NCBI GenBank assembly: GCA_004020875.1
Contig: SAPZ01000005.1
Span: forward strand, 62,001-126,000
DNA: 64,000 nt
Reading direction: 5' to 3'
Source of the DNA: Mesorhizobium sp.
GTDB lineage: Bacteria; Pseudomonadota; Alphaproteobacteria; Rhizobiales; Rhizobiaceae
The notes under the pieces were generated by a model. That model was not told the origin of the DNA, searched no databases, and worked only from the letters and a program-made list of their open reading frames with translations. Below, piece by piece: positions 1-10,148 of the stretch. The translations under genes and the position numbers were made by a program. Each line of letters opens with the position of its first letter. The stretch's first letter is position 1.

Positions 1-1
1 C

Positions 2-355
2 AAGTGGGCGGATTGGTCACTTTATCAGCTTGAAGCAGCGAGCCTTGATGGCCCCTTGCTGATCAATGATGCGGTTTATGCTGAGCTTGCTGTTCGCTAT
101 GAACGCATCGAGCATCTCGAGGCGTTTGTCGATGGGGCTGGGCTCGAAATGACTTCCATGCCGCGAGCCGCCCTGTTTCTGGCGGGCAAGGTCTTCACAC
201 ACTATCGGCGGGCCGGTGGATCAAGGACCGGCGTGCTACCTGACTTCTTCATTGGTGCGCATGCGGCTGTCGCACAGCTCCCGCTGCTGACGCGCGATGT
301 GAGGCGCTACCGGACGTACTTTCCGTCATTGAAGCTGATTGCGCCGAATGTATGA
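2..355 (+). CDS. PIN-domain protein (VapC-type toxin), 5' end outside window
   Basis: The reading frame is open from base 2 to the stop at 353-355, so the start lies upstream of the window. The visible part reads like the C-terminal three quarters of a PIN-domain ribonuclease: a WADWS...LLINDAVYAELA segment with the acidic Glu typical of the second PIN motif, then LPDFFIGAHAAV, the acidic third motif that helps bind Mg2+, and a terminal LLTRDVRRYRTYFP strand, all common in VapC proteins. A TTG at 56 is an internal codon, not a credible start. The cognate antitoxin would lie before base 1. It sits at the edge of an integrase-bearing island, which fits a mobile or accessory origin. Family assignment is fairly sure; activity is unknown. 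Confidence 0.75.
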   Translation, partial: KWADWSLYQLEAASLDGPLLINDAVYAELAVRYERIEHLEAFVDGAGLEMTSMPRAALFLAGKVFTHYRRAGGSRTGVLPDFFIGAHAAVAQLPLLTRDVRRYRTYFPSLKLIAPNV

Positions 356-1030
356 GTCGCCGCGGATCGCATCCCTTCCAGAGGAGACCGTAAGAAACAG
401 TTTCATCCACTGTCTGATGCTTTTCGCCAACGAGTCCAGCCGCACTTGGAACAATATCTAATCTAAGGCGATTGTCGGAGGACGATTGATCAGGCAGGGC
501 GGTAAGGGTCAGCAGGACAAGGCACTGGGCAATCGGTCAGAAGTGGAGCTGCACGATGGGATTCTCGCATTGACGAAGTCAGTGTAGTGATGAATCGAGC
601 CAGGCTGCTTAGTCTATAGTGTCTGCCAGTGCCAAGCATTGAGCCTCATTCCGATCTCACATTGGCCGGTATCTTTTTTGCGTGGATCGGAAGGTTTTGA
701 AGCGAGAATTCGCACGATGGGCTTCCGTTCCATCGACTCAGCTCCGTCGGGGGCTCAAGTTTGAAAATTCCGCTCATGGAAACAGCTCCTTCGTCGGCCC
801 GTCCAAGAGCGATGGCAATTTCATGATTGAGAGCAAGGACGGCAGGCAATAACCGGCTGCTCCTATGAGCCGTTCAACTTGGAGATCCGCAAGACCGCCG
901 AAGCGCAATAAGCGATGTGTCCCCCGGCGAGAACATGAATAAGCTCCGAGCCTGCGATTTCAGCTCGGCGCTTGATAGGTCCGATTTCAAATCGTCCCTT
1001 GAGAAGTCGGAGTTATTTTCGAGAAAGCCT
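356..1030. other. No supported gene; eroded accessory DNA
   Basis: About 675 bases between the PIN gene and the tRNA-like fragment. Only short open frames occur, without ribosome sites or recognisable motifs. A frame around 760-850 reads like a short protein tail ending in a stop, but it lacks a start and resembles no family I know. The stretch is best seen as island debris. Confidence 0.5.
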
Positions 1031-1095
1031 AACCTGTTGTGTTTTCTGGTCACAGTAGCAGGACTTCAACCTGCGACCCCCATCGTCCCGATGGG
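1031..1095 (-). repeat. Diverged copy of a tRNA 3' half (att-like scar)
   Basis: Bases 1044-1081 match 3470-3507, the 3' end of the intact tRNA-Pro, at about 33 of 38 positions, including the T-arm and the encoded ACCA end; similarity continues weakly to about 1095. No matching 5' half is present, so this is not a working tRNA. With an integrase gene starting 48 bases away, it is best read as an old attachment-site duplication left by integration at tRNA-Pro. Confidence 0.7.
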
Positions 1096-1142
1096 CAGCC
1101 GGCAAAAGCCCGGCATTTCTTGTCATGCCTGGCGGCTTGTGT

Positions 1143-2465
1143 TCAGCTTTGTTTCCAGCTTGACCGTGCAGGCTTCTGTGGCGAGTGGCGGGAGCGTTCG
1201 CCTTCTGTCCATGCCGCCATTCTCACGACGTTTTTAGGCAGGTTTCGCGAGCGAGACTTGGAGACGATCGCGCGGATGGCATCTGCCTGAAAATCGGGGT
1301 GATGGTGGCCATAGGTCTCAATCAGCACCTCGACCGTCATCCCGAGAAAGCCGGCGGCCGCCCAGGGATCGGAACCCTGTTGCATCAGCCAGGTCGCAGC
1401 TGTGTGGCGGAAGACATGCGGCGTGATGTCGGTGCGGAACACGCGCCGACTGCCACCTTCAGGTGTTGCCAAATCGTCATACCAGCCGAGCCCGGCCGCC
1501 TCGACCACCGAGCGGAAAGCCTTCTTGATCGATTGGACGGGCTTGCCGTTCCACTCCACGACGTAGTCGTGGGCAATCATGCGGCCGATGTTTGCGCTTT
1601 TGCCGCGCCTCCTGGTCTTGATCTCCAGCGGCGTGAGCGCCCATCGCCGCAGATGGGCAACCAAACGATCGGGCAGGCGCATCGGCGGCTGGCGTTTCTT
1701 CGTCTCGAGGCGACCAACTGCACGACGATAGAAAATGCCGCGTTCGAGATCGACATGGCCCGCTCCGTCGGTCGGTCGGATGGCGGCGCCGCAGATCGCG
1801 GCCGAACGAGTGCCGGTATATAGGGCAACCAGGATAAAGCGCGCGACGTGGCGTCCCGTGCGACGGTCGCTGGGCCGCCCTTTCCAGGACTGGCGCATGC
1901 GCCAAGCAGCGCGAAGCAATGCTGCGGCCTCATCACGTGTAAGCCAGCGGTCCCTAGGCGCGGACTTCGGTGGCAGCAAGATCGGCGGGGTCGAGGTTAC
2001 ATAGCCTTCTCGATGATAGTGGTTCAGCGCTGCTCGCAAGTCCTCCAGCTGCCGCCTGGCGGCGGCACCATCGCCGTGCGCTTTGCTATAGTCACGGCAG
2101 GTTTTACCGTCGACGTCGCCAATCATCATGTCGCCGAACCAGTTCAGCACCGCGGCCATACGACTAGCGGTTTCTTTCGGCTTGGCGTGGCCGCACGCCA
2201 CGTCTGTCAAGTAGACGCTGACGGCGTCAGCTATCGGGACGGTGGTCGGATCACGGCCGCGCCCGCGGACCGGCCGGTACTTTTCGATGATGTATTGAGC
2301 GAGCCGTTTGTCAGCGCGTTCGCGCTCGCCAGTGCTACCGCAAGCGCTGATGAAGGTTGCGCCATCGCGGATGAACCAGCCCGCCCGGCTTCGCAAGGTT
2401 CCGTCCTGCTTTCTACTTTCTTCACGCCAGACAAGGCGTGCCCCTTTCGACGTCCTCGACATCAT
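1143..2465 (-). CDS. Tyrosine recombinase / phage-type integrase
   Basis: A 440-residue integrase of the tyrosine recombinase family, which would cut and join DNA at an attachment site. The N-terminal half (about 70-165) looks like a SAM-like core-binding domain; the catalytic domain follows. Catalytic residues visible are R220 in LYTGTRSA, H350 and R353 in the HVFRHTAATWL box, and the nucleophile Y385 in IETYGHHHPD; the second His/Trp position before the Tyr is atypical (FLGMTVEVLIETY). The start is one of two adjacent ATG codons after an AAGAGAAA stretch. It reads toward the diverged tRNA fragment and lies 1 kb from the intact tRNA-Pro, so that tRNA is the likely target. The frame is full length and appears intact. 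Confidence 0.92.
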   Translation of the reverse strand: MMSRTSKGARLVWREESRKQDGTLRSRAGWFIRDGATFISACGSTGERERADKRLAQYIIEKYRPVRGRGRDPTTVPIADAVSVYLTDVACGHAKPKETASRMAAVLNWFGDMMIGDVDGKTCRDYSKAHGDGAAARRQLEDLRAALNHYHREGYVTSTPPILLPPKSAPRDRWLTRDEAAALLRAAWRMRQSWKGRPSDRRTGRHVARFILVALYTGTRSAAICGAAIRPTDGAGHVDLERGIFYRRAVGRLETKKRQPPMRLPDRLVAHLRRWALTPLEIKTRRRGKSANIGRMIAHDYVVEWNGKPVQSIKKAFRSVVEAAGLGWYDDLATPEGGSRRVFRTDITPHVFRHTAATWLMQQGSDPWAAAGFLGMTVEVLIETYGHHHPDFQADAIRAIVSKSRSRNLPKNVVRMAAWTEGERSRHSPQKPARSSWKQS

Positions 2466-3146
2466 TTTCTCTTGCTGTTAGTTCCAATTGGGATTTTAGT
2501 GAAAGCGAATAAGTGCTTTGTTCAGTAGAAATATACTTAATAATATAGATACTCAAGCGAATGCATCAATAGGTAGATGTAGATTTTCTTTGGACAGACA
2601 CACTTTTTGATTTAAATACGAAGGCGAATAGCACAGTGGATCGAACGAGATTTTGGCAGAAAATATTCGGATGGCGGAGGCCGGGGCGCGGCTGGCCAGC
2701 GGGCTCCTCAAGACCAAGCCGAAGCTGCACAACCTGAGCCATGCCGATCTAGCCGATAGCTGGCCGCCATCGGGGCCGAGGGAAGGACATCAGCAGCAAG
2801 CTTTCACGCGGCCGCCGTATTCTTCGTCCAGCGCCTCAAGCCGATAGAGTCATAAAGAGTGAATCGCGCCTGCGCCACCTCCTCGCGGCGACGCTGAAGA
2901 AGAGCTCGACACCACGAGCACCCTTCCGATCCGGTTCTGCCTCAGGCTCAGGGGCTGGCGGGTAGGCAACTGCCGCAAAGGCGCTGGCCACTTACGCGCC
3001 TACGCCAGGCTAAAAAACGTCGTGGCTCCCGTTTTCTTTCAGCTACTGGTTTAGGGTCCGGCGAGTCAGTTGGTCGGGGTGACCGCGTGCGTGACATCAT
3101 CGGACGATTCTCCCGATTGTTGCATGGCCGAAGAAGGGAGGAGCAG
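2466..3146. other. AT-rich integrase upstream region and unassigned debris
   Basis: Bases 2466-2650 are markedly AT-rich compared with the rest of the window and should hold the integrase promoter. From 2653 to about 2850 a short open frame (GARLASGLLKTKPKLHNL) ends without a recognisable domain and may be a gene relic. Nothing else between here and the terminator is supported. Confidence 0.45.
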
Positions 3147-3171
3147 AAAAACGCCCGCCCCATCGGCGGGC
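3147..3171 (-). terminator. Rho-independent terminator, leftward
   Basis: A 7-bp perfect stem, GCCCGCC and GGCGGGC (3153-3159 with 3165-3171), around a 5-base loop. On the minus strand it is followed by a run of T (complement of 3147-3151). It could end transcription coming leftward from tRNA-Pro. Confidence 0.6.
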
Positions 3172-3472
3172 CTTGTCGCGAACGCCGGATCGATGGTGCT
3201 GATCGGCTTGGCTGTTTTTTCCCCTCTGCCCTTCGAAATCCAGGAGCTTGCGAAGCGCAAGATAGGTCTGGCCGCCGAACTGGTAGGACTGCAGGGCCTC
3301 AATCGGGAAATGTCGGGGCCGGCTTTGGTCTTAAGTTTGCCCGGCGGCAAGTGGTTGTCCCACTCATACCGTTTGGGTCCTGTCTGCAGACCGGGCGCCT
3401 GACTGCTTGTCTATTTCTGTGGGGATATCTGTGGGGTAGCGAAGTACGGTGTTGCTAACCCATTGTTTCTTC

Positions 3473-3549
3473 TGGTCGGAGTGGCAGGATTTGAACCTGC
3501 GACCCCCTCGTCCCGAACGAGGTGCGCTACCAGACTGCGCTACACTCCG
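3473..3549 (-). tRNA. tRNA-Pro (anticodon CGG)
   Basis: A complete 77-base cloverleaf on the minus strand. The acceptor stem pairs CGGAGTG with CACTCCG. The anticodon stem pairs CCTCG with CGAGG around loop TTCGGGA, giving anticodon CGG (codon CCG). The T-arm is GCAGG-TTCAAAT-CCTGC. The 3' ACCA is encoded. Its 3' end is duplicated in diverged form near 1044-1081 beside an integrase, so this is a probable integration target that kept an intact gene. Confidence 0.97.
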
Positions 3550-3564
3550 TGACCAGACGGCGGG

Positions 3565-3593
3565 CTTATAGCCGCCGCCTTTCGATACTGCAA
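3565..3593 (-). promoter_or_regulatory. Sigma-70-type promoter of tRNA-Pro
   Basis: On the minus strand TTGCAG (3588-3593) and TATAAG (3565-3570) are separated by exactly 17 bases, and the tRNA begins 15 bases after the -10. This is a good housekeeping promoter for the tRNA; identification is by sequence only. Confidence 0.65.
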
Positions 3594-3751
3594 GCGGCAA
3601 TGGCAGCACTTCTGTCGCATTTCGTCGGCTTTCGTAGCGCCGGTTGGGGCGGCAGCGGATTGAGGCAGTTCGTGAAAGGCGAGTTCCAGCCTTGTGTGAT
3701 CAACCATGACCCCGCTAGAACGGGTCCCCTGGCCGCCTGGAGTCCCGAATC

Positions 3752-5992
3752 TTGCCTCAGCGCATCGTCAGTTTCGTCATGAGTGGCGGCGTCGGGTCGC
3801 GGCTGTGGCCGTTGTCGCGCGAGGACAACCCCAAGCAGTTCCACGACTTTTCCGGCGCCGGCTCGATGCTGGCCAGGACGCTGCGCCGGCTGGCGGCGCG
3901 GCCCCAAGGCGAGACGCCGATCTTCCTGATCGCCGCGGAGCGTCACGCCGAGCGCGTCCATGCCGACCTTGCCGGTGTTGATCTCAAGGGTGGCGGACCG
4001 CTGTTCGAGCCGACGGGCCGCAACACGGCCGCCGCGGTCGCGCTGGCAAGCCTGCGCACGCTCTCCGAATATGGCGACGAGCTTGTGCTGGTGGTGCCGT
4101 CGGATCACGAGATATCGACGCCTCGCCAATTCTGGCAAAGCATCGAGGCGGGCGCGGCCGCGGCAAATGCCGGCCGGCTCGTTGTGTTTGGCCTCAAGCC
4201 GACTCAGCCCGAGACTGGTTACGGCTATATCGAGGTCGGGGCGGACAGGGGCGGCGTGTTCGACGTCACGCGCTTCGTCGAGAAGCCTGATGTCGCCACC
4301 GCGCAGACCTATCTCGATGCCGGCGCCTTCTACTGGAACACCGGCATCTTCCTGTTCCGCGCGGGCGCCATGCGCGATGCCTTCGCGGTCTACGAACCGA
4401 AAATCTGGCAGGCGACGGAGGCCGCCTACAAGGCGGCGACCAGCGACCTTTCGGGCCTCTACATGCCGCTGGAACTCTATTCCGCGATTCCGTCGACCTC
4501 GATCGACTATGCCGTCATGGAGCGCGCCAAGGACATCGCCATGGTGCCGGCCGGCTTCCGCTGGAACGACTTGGGCTCCTGGCAGTCGCTGCTCGATGTC
4601 GGACCGTCCGACAAGCACGGCAACGTCATCATCGGCGATGTCGTCGCCATCGATTGCGAAAACTCCTATATCCGCGGCGACGGCCGCCTGCTTTCGGCGA
4701 TCGGCATGAAGGACGTGGCCATCGTCTCCACCGCCGACGCCACCTTTGTCGCGCCGGTCAGCCACAGCCAGCACGTCAAGAAGATCGTTGAGCAGCTGGA
4801 GAAATCCGGCCGGCTGGAGACGCGGTTCACGCCGGCGCATGATCGCGTCATCGAGAGCGGCGCCTGGCGGCGGCGCGTGCGCCATTGGCTGTTCGAGGAG
4901 ACGCTGCCGCTGTGGTCGACGGTCGGCGTCGATGAGCGCCATGGCGGCTTTCACGAGGCGCTCGGCTTCGACGCCGCGCCGTTGATGAAACCCAAGCGCA
5001 TGCGCACCCAGGCGCGCCAGGTCTACGCCTTCGCGGTGGCCAAGGAGCGCGGCTGGGACGGTCCAGCGGACAGGCTGATCGCCCACGGCATCGACTTCAT
5101 GACTGGTCAGGGCCGCACCGACCGCGGAGGCTGGGTCCGCACGTTCAACATTGATGGCTCGGTCGCCGATCCTGTTGAGGATGCCTATGATCATTCCTGC
5201 GTGCTTCTGGCGCTGGCGCACGCCCATATTTCGGGCCATCCAGACGCGTTGCGGCTCGGCGAGGAAACGTTTGCCTTCCTCGACGCGCATCTGGAAGACG
5301 CGCGCATGACCGGCTTTCTGGAAACCTCCGACGGGGCGGAGGAGCGGCGCTCCAACCCGCATATGCATATGCTCGAGGCCTTCCTCGCCTGGCACACGGC
5401 GACGGGCGAGCGCGCCTATCTGCGCCGCGCCGCGCGCATCATCGACCTCTTCCGCAGTCATTTCTTCGATACCGAAAGCTGGACGGTTGGCGAGTATTTC
5501 GACAAGGGCTGGAAGCCGGCCGCGGGTGAGAAGGGGACCTGGACCGAGCCTGGCCATCATTTCGAATGGGCCTCGCTACTGGTCGATTTCGCCGCCCGCA
5601 GCGGCCAGAACGAACTCGCCGCCTTTGCCCGCAAGCTCTACGCCTCGGCGATTGCCAACGGCCTCAACCGCTCCACCGGCCTCGCCTATGGCGCGGTCTC
5701 GCGCCAGGGTCTGCCGCTGGATACGATCTCGCGCGGCTGGCCGCAGGCCGAGGCGATCAAGGCGGCGATCGCGCTGAACGGCTCGGGCGGCCCGGACCTC
5801 AAGCCCGAGATCGAGGCGCGCGTCGGCCGCCTGTTCCGCTGGCACATCGACCCCGCGCCGCTCGGTCTCTGGATCGATCGCATCGACGAGCGCGGTCGCT
5901 CACTGGCGACCGAGGTGCCGGCCAGCATCTTCTACCATCTGGTCTGTGCGCTGACGCAGTATCTGGACGGGACGGCGGAGAAGTCTCAGTAG
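3752..5992 (+). CDS. Fused mannose-1-phosphate guanylyltransferase / AGE-family isomerase
   Basis: A 746-residue fusion. Residues 1 to about 350 are a GDP-mannose pyrophosphorylase nucleotidyltransferase: [12 protein letters not shown] near 12, [20 protein letters not shown]. From about 365 to the end is an (alpha/alpha)6-barrel of the N-acylglucosamine 2-epimerase/mannose isomerase family, with [10 protein letters not shown] and EPGHHFEWA carrying the expected histidines. The pair would convert fructose-6-P or mannose to mannose-6-P and make GDP-mannose for surface polysaccharide; phosphomannomutase is not nearby. The start is TTG at 3752 behind TGGAG, because the in-frame stop at 3716 rules out longer forms and the ATG at 3779 would cut the first strand. 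It overlaps the convergent betB by 7 bases. Confidence 0.9.
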   Translation: MPQRIVSFVMSGGVGSRLWPLSREDNPKQFHDFSGAGSMLARTLRRLAARPQGETPIFLIAAERHAERVHADLAGVDLKGGGPLFEPTGRNTAAAVALASLRTLSEYGDELVLVVPSDHEISTPRQFWQSIEAGAAAANAGRLVVFGLKPTQPETGYGYIEVGADRGGVFDVTRFVEKPDVATAQTYLDAGAFYWNTGIFLFRAGAMRDAFAVYEPKIWQATEAAYKAATSDLSGLYMPLELYSAIPSTSIDYAVMERAKDIAMVPAGFRWNDLGSWQSLLDVGPSDKHGNVIIGDVVAIDCENSYIRGDGRLLSAIGMKDVAIVSTADATFVAPVSHSQHVKKIVEQLEKSGRLETRFTPAHDRVIESGAWRRRVRHWLFEETLPLWSTVGVDERHGGFHEALGFDAAPLMKPKRMRTQARQVYAFAVAKERGWDGPADRLIAHGIDFMTGQGRTDRGGWVRTFNIDGSVADPVEDAYDHSCVLLALAHAHISGHPDALRLGEETFAFLDAHLEDARMTGFLETSDGAEERRSNPHMHMLEAFLAWHTATGERAYLRRAARIIDLFRSHFFDTESWTVGEYFDKGWKPAAGEKGTWTEPGHHFEWASLLVDFAARSGQNELAAFARKLYASAIANGLNRSTGLAYGAVSRQGLPLDTISRGWPQAEAIKAAIALNGSGGPDLKPEIEARVGRLFRWHIDPAPLGLWIDRIDERGRSLATEVPASIFYHLVCALTQYLDGTAEKSQ

Positions 5993-7449
5993 GGCGCCGC
6001 CACGTCCCCCGTCTCGACATAAACCGCCTTGAGCTGCGAATACTGCGCCAGCGCGGCCAGCGAATTCTCGCGGCCGATGCCGGACTGCTTGACACCGCCG
6101 AAGGGCATTTCCACGGGCGTGAGATTGTAGGCGTTGATCCAGCAGGTGCCGGCCTGCAGTTCGGCGATCACCCGATGCGCGCGCGGCAGGTCGCGGGTGA
6201 ACACGCCGGCCGCCAGCCCGAATTCGGTATCGTTGGCGCGCTCGATCACCTCGTCCTCGCTGTCGAATTTCAAGACGCTCATCACCGGTCCGAAGATCTC
6301 CTCGCGCGCAATGCGCATGGTATCAGTGACGCCGGTGAACACGGTCGGCTCGATGAAGAAACCGCCCTCGAAACCCTGCAGCGACGGCACGTTGCCGCCG
6401 CAGGAGAGGCGCGCGCCTTCCTGCTTGCCGGCTTCGATATACGAGACGACCTTCTCCTGCTGCAGGCGGTTGACCAGCGGTCCCATCTGCGTTTCCGGGT
6501 CGAGCGGATCGCCGATGCGGATCTTTTTGGTGCGCTCGATCAGCCGCTCGACAAAACGGTCATGCAGGCCTTTCTGCACGAAGACGCGCGTGCCGTTGGA
6601 GCAGATCTGCCCGGTGGAGTAAAAATTGCCGAGCATGGCGCCGCCAATGGCATTCTCGAGGTCGGCGTCGTCGAAGACAATGAGCGGCGACTTGCCGCCG
6701 AGCTCCATGGTCGCGTGCTTCATCTTGGAGCCAGCAAGCGACATCACCTTGCGGCCGGTCGGCACCGAGCCGGTCACTGAGACCTTCGCCACAATGTCAT
6801 GCCCGACGAGGCCGGCGCCGACATCGCCATAGCCTTGCACGACATTGAACAGCCCATCCGGCAGGCCGGCCTCCGAGTAGATCTCTGCCAGCGCCAGCGC
6901 CGACAGCGGCGTGTTCTCCGAAGGCTTGAACACCATGGCGTTGCCCATGGCCAGCGCCGGCGCCGACTTCCAGCCGGCGATCTGGATCGGATAGTTCCAA
7001 GCGCCGATGCCGACGCAAACGCCGAGCGGCTCGCGGCGCGTATAGGCGAAGGGTCCGCCGAGATCGATCATCTCGCCATTGAAGGCGGCGACCGCGCCGG
7101 CGAAATATTCGAGGCAATCGGCAGCCGAAGGGGCGTCCGCGACCAGCGTCTCCTGGATCGCCTTGCCGGTGTCCAGCGTCTCGATCCGCGCCAGACCGGC
7201 GTTACGTGCGCGCAAAATGTCGGCGGCGCGGCGCAGGATGCGGCCGCGCTCGACGGGTTTCAGCCGCGCCCATGCCGGCTGCGCGGCGCGCGCGGCCTCG
7301 ATCGCCAGCTCCAGCACGTTCGGCGTTGCCGAATGCAGCGTTGCGATGGTCTCGCCGGTTGCCGGATAGATCACCGGCAGCGGCGTGCCGCCCTCATCCT
7401 CGATATAGCGGCCGTTGACATAGTGCGATGCGGTTGGCTGGGCGCGCAT
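5986..7449 (-). CDS. betB: Betaine aldehyde dehydrogenase
   Basis: An aldehyde dehydrogenase of 487 residues that oxidises betaine aldehyde to glycine betaine with NAD(P)+. Family marks are the cofactor segment [15 protein letters not shown], the catalytic Glu in MELGGKSP, the catalytic Cys in [13 protein letters not shown], and the C-terminal [13 protein letters not shown] loop. Length agrees with the roughly 490 residues of E. coli BetB. The ATG at 7449 has GGAG seven bases upstream and is preferred to an upstream TTG at 7461. It is the last gene of the leftward bet operon, 49 bases after betA, and its tail overlaps the convergent guanylyltransferase gene by 7 bases. Confidence 0.93.
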   Translation of the reverse strand: MRAQPTASHYVNGRYIEDEGGTPLPVIYPATGETIATLHSATPNVLELAIEAARAAQPAWARLKPVERGRILRRAADILRARNAGLARIETLDTGKAIQETLVADAPSAADCLEYFAGAVAAFNGEMIDLGGPFAYTRREPLGVCVGIGAWNYPIQIAGWKSAPALAMGNAMVFKPSENTPLSALALAEIYSEAGLPDGLFNVVQGYGDVGAGLVGHDIVAKVSVTGSVPTGRKVMSLAGSKMKHATMELGGKSPLIVFDDADLENAIGGAMLGNFYSTGQICSNGTRVFVQKGLHDRFVERLIERTKKIRIGDPLDPETQMGPLVNRLQQEKVVSYIEAGKQEGARLSCGGNVPSLQGFEGGFFIEPTVFTGVTDTMRIAREEIFGPVMSVLKFDSEDEVIERANDTEFGLAAGVFTRDLPRAHRVIAELQAGTCWINAYNLTPVEMPFGGVKQSGIGRENSLAALAQYSQLKAVYVETGDVAAPY

Positions 7450-7498
7450 GGCGTTCTCCAAGTCGGTTCGCCGGGAGGGCGGTCAGCCCGACAATGCC

Positions 7499-9151
7499 CT
7501 ATCGGTCCGCCACCTGCCAGCGCGGATTGATCCAGGGTTCCTGGTTGGACGGCGCCAGCGGCGTGCGGCCGAGGATGTGGTCGGACGCTTTTTCGCCGGT
7601 CATGATCGACGGCGCGTTGAGATTGCCGTTGGTCACACGTGGGAAGATCGAGGAGTCGGCGACGCGCAGGCCCTCGACGCCGATGACCCGGCACTCCGGA
7701 TCGACGACGGCGGTCAGGTCGTCGGCCCGTCCCATCCGGCAGGTGCCGCAGGGATGGTAGGCGCTTTCGGCATGGTCGCGGATGAAGGCGTCGAGCTCGT
7801 CGTCGGTCTGCACATGGCTGCCTGGTGAAATCTCCTTGCCGCGAAAACCGTCGAACGCCTTCTGGCCAAAGATCTCGCGGGTCAGGCGGATGCAGTGGCG
7901 GAACTCGCTCCAGTCGTCCGGATGCGACATGTAGTTGAAGCGGATCACCGGCTTGGCCTTCGGATCTGGCGTGCGCAGCGTCACCGAGCCGCGCGACTTC
8001 GAGCGCATCGGCCCGACATGCGCCTGGAAGCCATGCGACTTCGCCGCCGACTTGCCGTCATAGCGCACCGCCGCAGGGATGAAGTGATACTGGATATCGG
8101 GGTAATCGACGCCGGCCTGTGAACGCACGAAGGCAGCCGCCTCGAAATGGTTGGTCGCGCCAAGCCCGCTCTTGAAGAACAGCCACTGTGCCCCGATCAA
8201 TGCCTTGGAGAAAGGATTGAGCACTGAGTTCAGCGTGATCGGCCTTGTCGATTCCTGCTGGATGTAGAGCTCCAGATGGTCCTGCAAATTGGCGCCGACG
8301 CCCGGCCGGTCCGCCACAACCTTTATGCCATTTTCTCGGAGGTGCGCGCCGGGGCCGATGCCGGAAAGCATCAGGATCTTCGGCGAATTGATCGATGACG
8401 CCGCGACGATCACTTCACGCCGCGCCTTAACGACCTGAATCTTTTTGTTAGCTTCGATCTCGACGCCGATCGCGCGTTGATTCTCGATCACCACGCGCCG
8501 GGCGAAGCCTTTGACCAGACTCACATTCTTGCGTTTGAGAGCCGGCTTCAGATAGGCATTCGCCGCCGACCAGCGGCGGCCGCCGAGAATGGTCTGCTCC
8601 ATCGGCCCGAAACCTTCCTGCTTCGAGCCGTTATAATCATCGGTGAGTTCGAAGCCCGCCTGGTGGCCCGCTTCCAGGAACGCACCGTAGAGCGGGTTCT
8701 TGCGTGTGCCGCGCTGTACATGCAGCGGACCGCCTTTGCCTCGCCAGCCATCCTCGCCGCCGTCGGAATCCTCCATGCGCTTGAAATAGGGGAGCACGTC
8801 GGCGAAGCCCCAGCCGGTCGCACCCTGTTCGGCCCAGTGATCGAAGTCATGCGCATGGCCGCGCACATAGACCATGCCGTTGATCGAGGACGAACCGCCG
8901 ATCACCTTACCGCGCGGCGTCGCCAGCACGCGACCGCCGAGATGCGGCTCCGGCTCGCTGGCGAAACCCCAGTCGTAGAGGCTCATGTTGAGCGGGATCG
9001 ACAGCGCCGACGGCATCTGGATCAGCGGCCCCATATCACTGCCGCCGAACTCGATGACGATCACCGAGTGCTTGCCGTCTTCCGACAGGCGATAGGCCAT
9101 GGCCGAGCCGGCGGAGCCGGAGCCGATGATGACGAAATCCGCTTCAAGCAT
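7499..9151 (-). CDS. betA: Choline dehydrogenase (GMC flavoprotein)
   Basis: A 550-residue GMC-family oxidoreductase that oxidises choline to betaine aldehyde, probably at the inner membrane feeding the respiratory chain. The N-terminal FAD-binding [13 protein letters not shown] begins near residue 10. GMC signature 1 is seen in [18 protein letters not shown], and the C-terminal catalytic region has HPCGTCRMG and [14 protein letters not shown]. Length is that of BetA. The start ATG overlaps the end of the upstream dehydratase gene by 8 bases, which suggests translational coupling, and betB follows. Other GMC alcohol dehydrogenases look similar, but the betI-betC-betB context supports choline. 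Confidence 0.9.
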   Translation of the reverse strand: MLEADFVIIGSGSAGSAMAYRLSEDGKHSVIVIEFGGSDMGPLIQMPSALSIPLNMSLYDWGFASEPEPHLGGRVLATPRGKVIGGSSSINGMVYVRGHAHDFDHWAEQGATGWGFADVLPYFKRMEDSDGGEDGWRGKGGPLHVQRGTRKNPLYGAFLEAGHQAGFELTDDYNGSKQEGFGPMEQTILGGRRWSAANAYLKPALKRKNVSLVKGFARRVVIENQRAIGVEIEANKKIQVVKARREVIVAASSINSPKILMLSGIGPGAHLRENGIKVVADRPGVGANLQDHLELYIQQESTRPITLNSVLNPFSKALIGAQWLFFKSGLGATNHFEAAAFVRSQAGVDYPDIQYHFIPAAVRYDGKSAAKSHGFQAHVGPMRSKSRGSVTLRTPDPKAKPVIRFNYMSHPDDWSEFRHCIRLTREIFGQKAFDGFRGKEISPGSHVQTDDELDAFIRDHAESAYHPCGTCRMGRADDLTAVVDPECRVIGVEGLRVADSSIFPRVTNGNLNAPSIMTGEKASDHILGRTPLAPSNQEPWINPRWQVADR

Positions 9152-10148
9152 TGTTCATATGCGCCATGAAATCGGCGAGCGAGACATTGCCGCCGGTTGC
9201 AATTACAAGGACGGTCTTGTCCTTCACATCCACCTTGCCGCCGAGAAGGGCGGCAAGCGATGCCGCGCCCGAGGGCTCCAGCACCAGCTTCATCCGCTCG
9301 AAGGCGATCTTCATCGCCCGCCGCACCGAGGCGTCGTCGACGGTGACGCCGCGCACGCCGGCGGCGCTCACCGCCGCGAAGGGCGCATCGCCGGGCTTGC
9401 GCGCCATCAGCCCGTCACAGATCGATATCGGCCCGATCGGCATGGTCTCGATCGCGCCTTGCGCGAGCGACGAGCCCATGCCGTTGAAACCCTCCGGTTC
9501 GACGGCGATGATCTCGGTCTTCGGCGACAGATAGTGGAAGGCTAGCGAGACGCCGCCGATCAGCCCGCCGCCGCCGACCGAGCAGAACACGAAATCGGCA
9601 TGCGCCTTCTTCGCCGCCAACTGGTCGAGCGCTTCCAACCCGGCGCCGGCCTGGCCCGCGACGATTTCCGGATCGTCGAAGGGATGGAGCAAGGTGAGGT
9701 GCTCTGTCTCGGCGATCTCGCGCGCCTTGGCGGCGGCGACTTCTTCGCGGGCGCGGTCGCCATGATCGGTCAGCACCACGCGCGCGCCGTAGCCGGCTGT
9801 CGCGTCGCGCTTGGCGGCGGGCGCATCGATCGGCATGACGATGGTGACCGGAATGCCGAGCGCCTGGCCGGCGGCCGCCAGCCCCTGCGCGAAATTGCCG
9901 GAGGAATAGGCCACGACGCCCTTTTTCGCTTCACCCGGCGAAAGCCGCTTCAGCCGCCAATAGGCGCCGCGCACCTTGAAGGAGCCGGCCCATTGCAGCG
10001 ACTCCGGCTTGACGAAGACGCGTGCCGCGCCGGTCTCCCTGGTTAAGGCCGCCGACTCCAGGAGCGGCGTCACCTGCGTGGCCGTCGAGGTGACGGCATA
10101 GGCCTGCCTCAGATGATCAAGCGGCGGGACGAGAATGTCTGCCATCAT
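9144..10148 (-). CDS. Serine/threonine dehydratase (PLP fold type II) inside the bet operon
   Basis: A 334-residue PLP enzyme of the serine/threonine ammonia-lyase family, which deaminates serine or threonine to a 2-oxo acid. The cofactor lysine is K58 in [12 protein letters not shown], with the substrate loop SSGNFAQG and the phosphate-binding glycine loop [10 protein letters not shown]. It lacks the C-terminal regulatory domain of biosynthetic IlvA, so it is a catabolic type; serine racemase and hydroxyectoine-linked EutB are related alternatives. The start is one of two adjacent ATG codons behind AGGGG, overlapping the betC stop by 4 bases; its own end overlaps betA. The tight packing shows it is a true operon member. 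A role in clearing serine formed from betaine is my inference. Confidence 0.87.
   Translation of the reverse strand: MMADILVPPLDHLRQAYAVTSTATQVTPLLESAALTRETGAARVFVKPESLQWAGSFKVRGAYWRLKRLSPGEAKKGVVAYSSGNFAQGLAAAGQALGIPVTIVMPIDAPAAKRDATAGYGARVVLTDHGDRAREEVAAAKAREIAETEHLTLLHPFDDPEIVAGQAGAGLEALDQLAAKKAHADFVFCSVGGGGLIGGVSLAFHYLSPKTEIIAVEPEGFNGMGSSLAQGAIETMPIGPISICDGLMARKPGDAPFAAVSAAGVRGVTVDDASVRRAMKIAFERMKLVLEPSGAASLAALLGGKVDVKDKTVLVIATGGNVSLADFMAHMNNA

Noticed and set aside
646..849. A 67-codon minus-strand open frame in the left gap
   Set aside because: No ribosome site, no family resemblance and located in eroded DNA.
1044..1095. A second tRNA-Pro gene
   Set aside because: Only the T-arm and 3' end are conserved; no 5' acceptor strand or D-arm pairs with it, and the anticodon loop is broken.
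1091..1120. A hairpin terminator after the integrase gene
   Set aside because: The stem is only about 5 bases with a 7-base loop, followed by a poor T-run; no firm call is possible.
3566..5560. A long minus-strand open frame opposite the guanylyltransferase fusion
   Set aside because: Its sequence is low in recognisable motifs and rich in Arg and Ala, while the plus strand carries both enzyme domains. It is an antisense shadow.
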